A stretch of DNA of 10,036 nucleotides, taken from contig JAJZHC010000038.1 of NCBI GenBank assembly GCA_021804705.1, positions 1-10,036 on the forward strand, written 5' to 3'. The notes below the pieces were generated by a model that saw only the letters and a list, made by a program, of their open reading frames with translations, was not told the origin of the DNA and searched no databases. The stretch comes from Pseudomonadota bacterium (lineage in GTDB: Bacteria > Pseudomonadota > Gammaproteobacteria > Burkholderiales > Ferrovaceae). Below are positions 1 to 5,525 of the stretch, piece by piece; position 1 is the stretch's first letter, and every line of letters begins with the position of its first letter. A program made the position numbers and the translations under genes.

Positions 1-834
1 GGTAACCGCAATGAATTACGCGAAGGAGTCCAGGAAAACGGTGACCGGCCCCAGCGTGGCGAGGGCCGAGGCCAGCAAAAACCCCGCCAGCAGCAACGCG
101 AACCCAAACGCAATGAGGCCCAGGCAGCAGCACCCACAAGCCAGGCTGTGCCTGCACCTGCTCCCGTTGCTGCGTCTCTCACAACGGCCAACGAAGGCCA
201 ATCGGCACCACGCGAAGGTGGTGGCGGCAGAAGTCGTCGCGGTCGGCGTGGCGGTCGTCGCGACCGCGGTGCACGCGGCTTCAACGGCGCCATTGCACCC
301 TCTTTCGAGCGGGGTGACGAAAAACCGGTCGAAACGGTGATAACCAGCGTCATCGCGGAAGAACAGGGTGCCCTGCGCTACCCTCGTCAACGTCGCCGTA
401 ACCGCAATGAGACTTTCGACGAGAGCCCAACGGTGAAAACCCTCGTGGAACCCCATGAACCGGATCAGCCGCAGGCAGAATTCGACCTGGATGCAGCCGT
501 AGCAGCCCCTGCCCCGGTGTTTGCCCCTGTCGAGACGACCACTGCGCCAGCAGCCGTTGCCATTCCTGATGTGCCCGCAGCTGCACCCGTTTCGATGCCA
601 GTGACACAGCAACCCATCACGGCACCCGCCACTTCCCTTGCAACGGTCACTCTGGAAGTCCCCGCGGAGAGCGGATTGATTCTAGTGCAAACCCGCAAGG
701 CAACGCAGGAGGCACCCCCTTCCGAACAGCAGGCACGCCCCCCTCGCCGGCGCACACCCCGGGCCCGCCCGGCTACCACCGCAGAGGCCGGCCCGCTGGT
801 TCAGGTGGAGACCCAACAGCGCAGCGAGTCATAA
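1..834 (+). CDS. rne: Ribonuclease E, C-terminal scaffold region (5' end missing)
   Basis: The reading frame is open from the first base of the window to a TAA at 832-834, so only the last 277 codons are present. They encode a low-complexity, probably disordered tail: Gln/Arg/Asn-rich at first, a Gly/Arg-rich block at about residues 71-93 (nt 211-279), a second basic patch around nt 379-405, then a long Ala/Pro/Val/Thr stretch. It ends with a Val-Gln-Thr-Arg motif (near nt 685), an Arg/Pro-rich patch and a final Pro-Leu-Val-Gln-Val-Glu-Thr motif. Tails of this type are typical of RNase E, where they bind RNA and recruit degradosome partners, while the catalytic S1/DNase I-like half lies upstream (outside the window). 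The catalytic domain is not visible, so the call rests on tail composition and the C-terminal motifs. Another Arg/Gly-tailed RNA protein, such as a DEAD-box helicase or a pseudouridine synthase, is the main alternative. It ends at a strong terminator. Confidence 0.68.
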   Translation, partial: GNRNELREGVQENGDRPQRGEGRGQQKPRQQQREPKRNEAQAAAPTSQAVPAPAPVAASLTTANEGQSAPREGGGGRSRRGRRGGRRDRGARGFNGAIAPSFERGDEKPVETVITSVIAEEQGALRYPRQRRRNRNETFDESPTVKTLVEPHEPDQPQAEFDLDAAVAAPAPVFAPVETTTAPAAVAIPDVPAAAPVSMPVTQQPITAPATSLATVTLEVPAESGLILVQTRKATQEAPPSEQQARPPRRRTPRARPATTAEAGPLVQVETQQRSES

Positions 835-870
835 GGCTGTGACATAAGGACAGTAAATCAATCGCCCTTG

Positions 871-898
871 AAAAAGCCCCTCCAAAGAGGGGCTTTTT
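871..898. terminator. Bidirectional Rho-independent terminator between rne and sulA
   Basis: A perfect 12-bp inverted repeat (871-882 and 887-898) with a 4-nt CAAA loop. The arms read AAAAAGCCCCTC and GAGGGGCTTTTT, so a GC-rich core is followed by a T run on either strand. It lies 36 nt after the rne stop and 34 nt after the sulA stop, so it can end both converging transcripts. Confidence 0.93.
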
Positions 899-932
899 CA
901 TGCTGCGGCGCGCGCGATACAACAGCGTGATA

Positions 933-1451
933 CTATGCTGCTTTATGGATATTAATCAATTTGTTAAACGAATCAATGAAACCAATGCATGAGGCCTCAC
1001 CCTCCAGGGCGGCCGCTTCCAGGCGAAGACGCTGTGACGCCTCCAAAGGCATGGACCAGAACAGCACGGCACCGCAATCGCGACTGCGAAGCGCCTGCTG
1101 AACTGCCCATCTCTTTCCTTCGGCGGATGTTGTACGAACCACCATGTACCGGGACGGATCAACCCCGGCTCGATGGAAACGTGTCGTGGGCAACGCATAA
1201 GGGGGTGCCACCAGCACAACCCACTTGCGCCTGCGGGTCATGCTGGCCAGGAACGGCAATAGCCCATTGAGCTCCTGCTCACCGCAAGCCGTCACCTCGG
1301 TCACCCCGACCGGCCACGCGTGCAATGCCGTTTGAAGTGCATGGATATTATTGGAATCGACAGGTTGTCTTGTCTTGTTGAAGTTGATTTGCGCCAGAAG
1401 TTGGCGCGCCTGCCGAACGAGCAGATACAGGGGCGTGATAACGAGGGACAT
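933..1451 (-). CDS. sulA: SulA/ImuA-family SOS protein (putative cell division inhibitor)
   Basis: A 172-residue protein encoded 3 nt after lexA on the same strand, so it is almost certainly co-transcribed and LexA-controlled. The middle and C-terminal parts fit the SulA/ImuA family (RecA-like fold without a usable Walker motif): an Glu-Leu-x-x-Leu-Leu-Pro-Phe-Leu segment, then a Lys-Trp-Val-Val-Leu-Val-Ala-Pro-Pro strand, an Ala-Gly-Val-Asp-Pro-Ser-Arg stretch, and a Cys-Gly-Ala-Val-Leu-Phe-Trp strand. SulA halts division after DNA damage by blocking FtsZ assembly; in pseudomonads it also sits directly behind lexA. The related ImuA acts in translesion synthesis with ImuB and DnaE2, but neither gene is present here and ImuA is usually longer, so SulA is preferred. 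A GGAG inside the end of lexA lies 10 nt before the ATG, suggesting translational coupling. The N-terminal 35 residues match nothing I recognise. Confidence 0.75.
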   Translation of the reverse strand: MSLVITPLYLLVRQARQLLAQINFNKTRQPVDSNNIHALQTALHAWPVGVTEVTACGEQELNGLLPFLASMTRRRKWVVLVAPPYALPTTRFHRAGVDPSRYMVVRTTSAEGKRWAVQQALRSRDCGAVLFWSMPLEASQRLRLEAAALEGEASCIGFIDSFNKLINIHKAA

Positions 1452-1454
1452 GAT

Positions 1455-2057
1455 TTAGTAGCTCCAGTCGGATCGGATGATGCCTACGCCCAAGCCTTCG
1501 ATGACCAGCGGCTCATGCCGCAAATCCACCAGAATGGGCTCAAAATCGGGGTTTTCAGGCAGAAGCTCAACCTGATGGCCGTGCTGCAGGAAACGTTTGA
1601 CCGTCACTTCGTCACCCAGTCGCGCCACCACGATCTGACCATTGCTCGCTACGGTCGTTTGATGTACGGCAAGCAAGTCGTTGTCCAGAATGCCAACATC
1701 GCGCATGCTCGCGCCACGGACCCGAAGCAGGTAATCTGCCTGGGGACGAAACATCTGGGGGTCGACCTTGTAATGAGCCTCGATGTGTTCGGTGGCCAGG
1801 ACCGGGCTTCCTGCGGCCACCCGGCCCACCAACGGAAGCCCGCCATGGTCCGGCAGGCGAATGCCGCGTGAGGAACCCGCCACCAACTCGATGGCTCCTT
1901 TCCTGGCCAGGGCACGCAAGTGGTCCTCAGCGGCATTGGGAGAGCGAAAACCCATGGCTGCGCACAGTTCCGCGCGCGTGGGCGGCACGCCCTCCTGTTC
2001 CATATGCTGGCGTATCCAGTCGAGAATTTGCTGCTGTCTAGGGGTCAATGGGCTCAT
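1455..2057 (-). CDS. lexA: LexA repressor (SOS regulator, self-cleaving)
   Basis: A 200-residue LexA. The N-terminal winged helix-turn-helix (residues 1-65) starts with the family hallmark Leu-Thr-Pro-Arg-Gln and contains Gly-x-Pro-Pro-Thr-Arg-Ala-Glu-Leu. The C-terminal S24 peptidase domain has the Ala82-Gly83 scissile bond, Ser117 (in Gly-Ala-Ser-Met-Arg-Asp) and Lys154 (in Val-Thr-Val-Lys-Arg-Phe), each offset by exactly two from the E. coli residues 84/85, 119 and 156. It represses SOS genes until RecA filaments on single-stranded DNA trigger self-cleavage. I chose the ATG at 2057 because GGAGG (2063-2067) sits 5 nt upstream of it; an in-frame ATG at 2069 would add four residues but has no ribosome binding site and touches the operator. 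It heads a lexA-sulA operon with autoregulation through the box at 2072-2087. Confidence 0.97.
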   Translation of the reverse strand: MSPLTPRQQQILDWIRQHMEQEGVPPTRAELCAAMGFRSPNAAEDHLRALARKGAIELVAGSSRGIRLPDHGGLPLVGRVAAGSPVLATEHIEAHYKVDPQMFRPQADYLLRVRGASMRDVGILDNDLLAVHQTTVASNGQIVVARLGDEVTVKRFLQHGHQVELLPENPDFEPILVDLRHEPLVIEGLGVGIIRSDWSY

Positions 2058-2062
2058 CACAT

Positions 2063-2067
2063 CCTCC
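2063..2067 (-). promoter_or_regulatory. lexA ribosome binding site
   Basis: GGAGG on the minus strand, 5 nt before the ATG at 2057. It decides between two in-frame starts, because the upstream ATG at 2069 overlaps this motif and has none of its own. Confidence 0.75.
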
Positions 2068-2071
2068 ATGA

Positions 2072-2087
2072 CTGTATTTTTATACAG
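2072..2087. promoter_or_regulatory. LexA-binding SOS box of the lexA-sulA operon
   Basis: CTGTATTTTTATACAG is a full CTGT-N8-ACAG operator with an AT-only spacer, and the outer bases (minus strand TACTGT...ACAGTC) extend the match to the E. coli/gammaproteobacterial consensus. It lies 14 nt upstream of the chosen lexA start. The minus-strand TATAAA/TAAAAAT inside it can serve as the lexA -10 with a TTGCGT-like -35 just upstream, so bound LexA would block its own promoter. It is also only 35 nt from the divergent dioxygenase start. Confidence 0.93.
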
Positions 2088-2089
2088 TA

Positions 2090-2116
2090 TTGCCGAAAAC
2101 GCAACCCCTCTAGAAT
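2090..2116 (+). promoter_or_regulatory. Candidate promoter of the dioxygenase gene
   Basis: A -10-like TAGAAT at 2111-2116 (5/6 to TATAAT) with a weaker TTGCCG -35 at 2090-2095 and a short 15-nt spacer. Transcription would be expected to begin about 7 nt after the -10, which is at the ATG at 2123 itself. The -35 element starts 2 nt from the LexA box. This is inference from motif matches only. Confidence 0.35.
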
Positions 2117-2122
2117 CGACTC

Positions 2123-2899
2123 ATGACAACAACCATGCCTACCGTGTTTGTCGGTCACGGCAACCCCATGCACGCCATCATGCCCAGTCGCTATACCGAA
2201 GCCTGGGAGAGCTTGGGACGGACCTTGCCCAGACCAAAAGCCATCCTCGCCATCTCGGCGCACTGGTTCGTGCCCGAAACGGCCGTAACTGCAATGGCGC
2301 AACCACGCACCATCCACGATTTTGGCGGTTTTCCCAGGGCCCTCTATCAGGTGCAATACCCTGCCCCAGGCAACCCCCTGCTGGCGCAACGCGTCGCAGA
2401 CCTGCTCTCACCCACACCAGTACGCCAGGATGCGGCATGGGGTCTGGATCATGGGACCTGGTCCGTATTGAAGCATTTCTACCCTGACGCCGACATCCCG
2501 GTGGTTCAACTGTCCCTGGATTCGAGGGGCAACGGCAGGTTTCACTACGAACTCGCACGCCGGCTGGCCCCCTTGCGCGACGAGGGCGTGCTGGTTTTGG
2601 GAAGTGGCAACATCGTGCATCACCTGGGAGAACTGTTGTGGGAAGCGTCGGCGAGCCCCTACGACTGGGCTGTACGATTCGATCAGAAGACAAGGCTGGC
2701 CATTAGTGCAGGAAACCATGACGCGCTGCTGGCACTCGATGCGCTGGACGCGGACGGGCGCCGTGCGGTACCCACCCCTGAACACTACCTGCCGCTGCTC
2801 TACATGCTGGGCCTGCAACGCAGCACAGATCAGGTCAGTTTTCCGGTGGAGGGCATCGATTTGGGATCGATCAGCATGACCGCCGTAGTCATGGGGTGA
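2123..2899 (+). CDS. ygiD: Class III extradiol dioxygenase, YgiD/DODA (LigB) family
   Basis: A 258-residue member of the LigB-type extradiol ring-cleavage family, which uses a non-haem metal to open catechol-type rings; E. coli YgiD cleaves L-DOPA at the 4,5 position. The four expected metal-binding histidines are visible: His12 (Gly-His-Gly-Asn-Pro-Met), His47 (Ser-Ala-His-Trp-Phe), His167 (Ser-Gly-Asn-Ile-Val-His-His) and His221 (Pro-Glu-His-Tyr-Leu-Pro), with spacing close to that of YgiD as I recall it. The conserved Leu-Asp-His-Gly-Thr-Trp (His110) is also present. There is no signal peptide, so it is cytosolic. No Shine-Dalgarno motif precedes the ATG at 2123 or the in-frame ATG at 2135 (where homology begins), so translation may be leaderless. 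It is divergent from lexA and converges on the DUF1178 gene with one base between stop codons. The natural substrate cannot be told from sequence. Confidence 0.88.
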   Translation: MTTTMPTVFVGHGNPMHAIMPSRYTEAWESLGRTLPRPKAILAISAHWFVPETAVTAMAQPRTIHDFGGFPRALYQVQYPAPGNPLLAQRVADLLSPTPVRQDAAWGLDHGTWSVLKHFYPDADIPVVQLSLDSRGNGRFHYELARRLAPLRDEGVLVLGSGNIVHHLGELLWEASASPYDWAVRFDQKTRLAISAGNHDALLALDALDADGRRAVPTPEHYLPLLYMLGLQRSTDQVSFPVEGIDLGSISMTAVVMG

Positions 2900-2900
2900 C

Positions 2901-3347
2901 TCAGTGGCGTGAACCGAGGGTATCAGGCATCCCAAGGACCATGACATCCACGCCCTCATCGTGCAGTTCCTGCAGCTCTTCCTGAGTGGCCACGCCGCGA
3001 ATGTTGCGCACCGGGACCTCGCCGAAATGCACTTCACGCGCCACTTCGGCAAAGCTTTCGCCAACATCCTCGGTATGGGCCAGGATATGCTGGACCACTT
3101 GCTGGCGCAGGGCATTGACGAGGTCGCCCGCGACCATCATCATGGGTTCCTGCATTTCATCGTTTTTCGCAACGGCTTCAGCCTTGCCGCGAACATAGGG
3201 CGCGGAGGGCAGCCGTGTAATTTCCCTGGAGTTACAAAGGGGGCAAGAAACATGGCCGTCTTCACGCTGGCTTTCAAAGCTCGAAGCGGATTCGAACCAG
3301 CCTTCAAACCGATGTTCCCGAGGGCAGGCAAGATCATAAACAACCAT
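2901..3347 (-). CDS. DUF1178 family protein (zinc-ribbon-like, unknown function)
   Basis: A 148-residue protein of a small proteobacterial family with no assigned function. It starts with the family opening Met-Val-Val-Tyr-Asp-Leu-x-Cys and a Cys-x4-His-Arg-Phe-Glu-Gly-Trp-Phe segment (Cys8, His12 region), followed by Val-Ser-Cys-Pro-Leu-Cys, which together look like a metal-binding ribbon. Leu-Pro-Ser-Ala-Pro is also typical. The C-terminal part is helical and charged and ends with Val-Arg-Asn-Ile-Arg-Gly and Asp-Val-Met-Val-Leu-Gly. The frame stays open for 26 more codons upstream to 3425, but those residues are not family-like and would run through the promoter region, so the ATG at 3347 is chosen. 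A GGAGAG lies upstream with a longish spacing of about 12 nt to the GGAG. It is probably monocistronic. Its stop is 1 nt from that of the dioxygenase. Confidence 0.87.
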   Translation of the reverse strand: MVVYDLACPREHRFEGWFESASSFESQREDGHVSCPLCNSREITRLPSAPYVRGKAEAVAKNDEMQEPMMMVAGDLVNALRQQVVQHILAHTEDVGESFAEVAREVHFGEVPVRNIRGVATQEELQELHDEGVDVMVLGMPDTLGSRH

Positions 3348-3376
3348 AATGGCATTTCTCTCCAATTGAACCTTAC

Positions 3377-3385
3377 ATGATACCA
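3377..3385 (-). promoter_or_regulatory. Candidate extended -10 promoter of the DUF1178 gene
   Basis: The minus strand reads TGGTATCAT, an extended -10 (TGn followed by a 5/6 match to TATAAT). The expected start of transcription is near 3370, giving a leader of about 23 nt that includes the GGAGAG motif. There is no convincing -35, as is common for extended -10 promoters. This placement supports the start at 3347 over the longer frame. Confidence 0.4.
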
Positions 3386-3411
3386 CTTTTGCGAAAATCA
3401 AGTCTGGCCCC

Positions 3412-3461
3412 TTGACACCCCCCATAAAAGGGTTTTATCTGGGGCAATGACTGGGTAAAAT
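3412..3461 (+). promoter_or_regulatory. Candidate promoter region of the liv operon
   Basis: A perfect -35 hexamer TTGACA is at 3412-3417. At the usual distance there are only weak -10 matches (TTTTAT at 3433-3438, spacer 15). A better -10, TAAAAT at 3456-3461, would give a 5' leader of about 20 nt but lacks a good -35. Which pair is used cannot be settled by eye. The hairpin at 3420-3444 lies between them. Confidence 0.4.
3420..3444. repeat. Inverted repeat in the liv promoter region (possible operator)
   Basis: The arms CCCC-ATAAAA (3420-3429) and TTTTAT-CT-GGGG (3433-3444) pair around a GGG loop, with a 2-nt CT bulge. It starts right after the TTGACA box and covers the expected -10, a typical place for a repressor operator. 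It lacks a following T run, so it does not look like a terminator. Confidence 0.4.
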
Positions 3462-3487
3462 GCTTCTTTTGCCGAACTGGAACCTCC

Positions 3488-4642
3488 ATGCGCATTCAGA
3501 CCCTGTCTCCCATCGTTGCCTTGCTCTCTGTTTTGCTCATTCCGCTTGTCAGCCATGCTGGCGACATCCGGATCGGCCTGACCGAGGCGCTGACCGGCCC
3601 GGCCTCGCAGTACGGCGTGCCCATCCAGAACGGTTTCCTGCTGGCCCGGGATGAAATCAATGCCAAGGGTGGCGTCAATGGCGACAAGATTGTTCTGATT
3701 GAAGAGGATGAGCGCGGCAAGAAAGAAGAAGCCATCAACGTCTACAAAAAACTCATATTCCAGGATAAGGTACTGATGATTTTCGGGCCTACCCTGTCCA
3801 ACTCGATGTTTGCTGCCGGCCCCATCGCCAACTTGGCAAAGGTGGTAGCCTTTGGTACCAGCAATACGGCCTCGGGCATCACGGACATCGGACCCTATAT
3901 TTTTCGCAGCTCGCCCATGGAGGCTGACGTGGTTCCGGTCACGCTCAGAACCGCCATCAAACACCTCAACATCCACAAGGTTGGCATCATCTACGGCAAC
4001 GACGACGCTTTCACCAAAAGCGGTTACGACGTCTTCAGGAAATCCCTGGAGGAACTGCACATTCCTGTCGTGGACACCGAAACCTATGCCAAGGGAGACG
4101 TGGACTTCAAGGCCCAATTGACCAAGCTGAAAGCGGCCAATCCCGACGCCATCATCTGCCCCTGTCTTTCGGAAGAAGGTGCCAATATCCTGCTGCAGTC
4201 CCGCGCGCTGGGCATCAAGCAGTCCTTTATCGGCGGCAATGGCTTCAATTCGCCCAAGCTGGTGGAAATTGCCAAGGCGGCGGCCGAAGGCACCATCGTG
4301 GGTTCACCCTGGTTTGACGGCAACCCCTCGGTGCAGAATCAGCACTTCATTGCAGCCTACCGCAAGAAATACGGCACGGATCCCAACCAGTTTTCTGCCC
4401 AGGGCTACGATGCCCTGTTTATCGTGGCCGAAGCCCTGAAGAAGATCAAGCTGACGGGGCAACTGGAACAGGATCGCCAGGCCCTGCGCGATGTCCTGCC
4501 GCATATCCAGATCGATGGTGCCACCGGAAAATTTGCCTTTCGCCCCGCACCGGAGCATGCCATCAAGCCCGGTGGCTATGACGCCAACCAGACGCCTTTT
4601 GTCTACATCGTGAAGAACGGCAAGTTCGTCCTGTTGAAGTAG
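3488..4642 (+). CDS. livK: Branched-chain-amino-acid-type ABC transporter, periplasmic binding protein
   Basis: A 384-residue type I periplasmic binding protein of the HAAT/LivK family, which captures ligand in the periplasm and delivers it to the LivHM permease. Residues 1-24 form a Sec signal peptide with a hydrophobic core and a Ser-His-Ala cleavage site before Gly25. The mature protein opens with Asp-Ile-Arg-Ile-Gly-Leu-Thr-Glu-Ala-Leu-Thr-Gly, followed by Ile-Asn-Ala-Lys-Gly-Gly-Val-Asn-Gly (about 57-65) and Phe-Gly-Pro-Thr-Leu-Ser-Asn-Ser (99-106). The ligand region Gly-Thr-Ser-Asn-Thr-Ala-Ser-Gly (123-130) differs from that of classical LivK/LivJ. Two close cysteines (224 and 226) are its only cysteines apart from none in the usual disulfide position. 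The ligand may be an amino acid, an amide, urea or an aromatic acid; sequence alone does not decide. It is the first gene of five; the next starts 1 nt after its stop. Only a weak purine-rich ribosome site (TGGA) precedes the ATG. Confidence 0.92.
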   Translation: MRIQTLSPIVALLSVLLIPLVSHAGDIRIGLTEALTGPASQYGVPIQNGFLLARDEINAKGGVNGDKIVLIEEDERGKKEEAINVYKKLIFQDKVLMIFGPTLSNSMFAAGPIANLAKVVAFGTSNTASGITDIGPYIFRSSPMEADVVPVTLRTAIKHLNIHKVGIIYGNDDAFTKSGYDVFRKSLEELHIPVVDTETYAKGDVDFKAQLTKLKAANPDAIICPCLSEEGANILLQSRALGIKQSFIGGNGFNSPKLVEIAKAAAEGTIVGSPWFDGNPSVQNQHFIAAYRKKYGTDPNQFSAQGYDALFIVAEALKKIKLTGQLEQDRQALRDVLPHIQIDGATGKFAFRPAPEHAIKPGGYDANQTPFVYIVKNGKFVLLK

Positions 4643-4643
4643 C

Positions 4644-5525
4644 ATGCTGGCGCAACAGATCGTCAACGCGATCAGTCTTGGCAGCGTCTATGCCTTGTTT
4701 GCGTTGGGTTTTACTTTGGTGTTCGGCATCCTGGGTGTCATCAACCTGTCGCATGGCGGCATTTTCATGCTGGGAGCCTATGCAGCCTTGCTGCTGGTTA
4801 CCTGGTTTGACCTGTCCCTGTGGATAGCCCTGCCCGCTGCCATGGTCTTTTCAGGCCTGGTGGGGCTGTTGATCGATGTCCTGATCCTGAAACGCCTGCG
4901 CCAGAGAGGCGCGCCGCATCTCATGCCCATGATTGCCACCATCGGCGCCGCCATCCTGATGACCAGCCTGGCCCAGGGAGTGTTCGGCTCTGAAGCCCGG
5001 CGCTTTCCCATGGAGTGGTTCAACGATGAGACCCTGAAGCTGGGTACGATTACCATTCCCTTGTTGCAGGCGGGTATCACCTCACTCGCCCTGGTGCTCA
5101 TGGTGTTGATGATGTGGGTGCTGAAACGAACCCGTCTGGGGCAAGCATTGCGAGCCATTGCAGAGTCACCGCGCTCTGCCGCCCTGCTCGGCATTCCGGT
5201 AGAGCGCCTGTTCCATCTGACCAGCTTTATTGCTGCAGCCCTGGGCGGCACCGCCGGCATCCTGATCGGCCTGTCTTTCAACGCCATTACGCCTTTCATG
5301 GGCCAGCCCATGCTCCATAAGGGCATTGCTGCCATTATTCTGGGCGGGTTGGGCGATGTGCGTGGTGCGGTACTGGGCGGCCTGTTTCTGGGCATCACAG
5401 AAGTGTTTGCGGTCACCTTTCTCTCCAGCGAATACCGAGACGCCCTGTCTTTTGGCCTGTTGTTTCTGATGTTGCTCTGGCGACCGCAGGGACTCTTCGG
5501 CGCCTCGGCCACCCGGAGCGCCTGA
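4644..5525 (+). CDS. livH: Branched-chain-amino-acid-type ABC transporter permease LivH
   Basis: A 293-residue, strongly hydrophobic inner-membrane protein of the LivH family, one half of the translocation channel. It has about eight membrane segments, starting with residues 10-32 and 38-55. The family signatures are Val-Ile-Asn-Leu-Ser-His-Gly (32-38), the cytoplasmic Ala-Leu-Arg-Ala-Ile-Ala-Glu-Ser-Pro (168-176) that contacts the ATPases, Leu-Gly-Gly-Leu-Gly-Asp-Val-Arg-Gly-Ala (233-242) and the C-terminal Trp-Arg-Pro-Gln-Gly-Leu-Phe-Gly (279-286). The length is normal for the family. The ATG follows the livK stop by one base, and its stop TGA overlaps the livM ATG by one base, so the genes are co-transcribed and probably translationally coupled. 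Confidence 0.95.
   Translation: MLAQQIVNAISLGSVYALFALGFTLVFGILGVINLSHGGIFMLGAYAALLLVTWFDLSLWIALPAAMVFSGLVGLLIDVLILKRLRQRGAPHLMPMIATIGAAILMTSLAQGVFGSEARRFPMEWFNDETLKLGTITIPLLQAGITSLALVLMVLMMWVLKRTRLGQALRAIAESPRSAALLGIPVERLFHLTSFIAAALGGTAGILIGLSFNAITPFMGQPMLHKGIAAIILGGLGDVRGAVLGGLFLGITEVFAVTFLSSEYRDALSFGLLFLMLLWRPQGLFGASATRSA

Noticed and set aside
16..612. Long minus-strand open frame (198 codons) opposite the rne tail
   Set aside because: It is antisense to the GC-rich, low-complexity rne tail, encodes a Cys/Gly/Ala/Thr-rich product without recognisable motifs, and such shadows are expected opposite biased codons.
2057..2069. Upstream lexA start at 2069
   Set aside because: It has no ribosome binding site and lies against the SOS box, whereas the ATG at 2057 has GGAGG at 5 nt and starts at the conserved Leu-Thr-Pro-Arg-Gln region.
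1320..2487. Plus-strand open frames opposite sulA/lexA and running into the dioxygenase gene
   Set aside because: lexA and the dioxygenase are unmistakable in their own frames with all catalytic residues; the overlapping frames show no family features and would run through the SOS box.
3348..3425. Longer DUF1178 start at 3425
   Set aside because: The extra 26 residues are not family-like and the extended -10 at 3377-3385 would lie inside the coding region.
3398..4117. 239-codon minus-strand frame opposite livK
   Set aside because: livK is well supported by its signal peptide and family motifs; the antisense product looks like nothing known and has no promoter or ribosome site that I can see.
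4778..5512. 244-codon minus-strand frame opposite livH
   Set aside because: It is antisense to a permease with clear LivH signatures, and the product is Arg/Pro/Met-rich without motifs.
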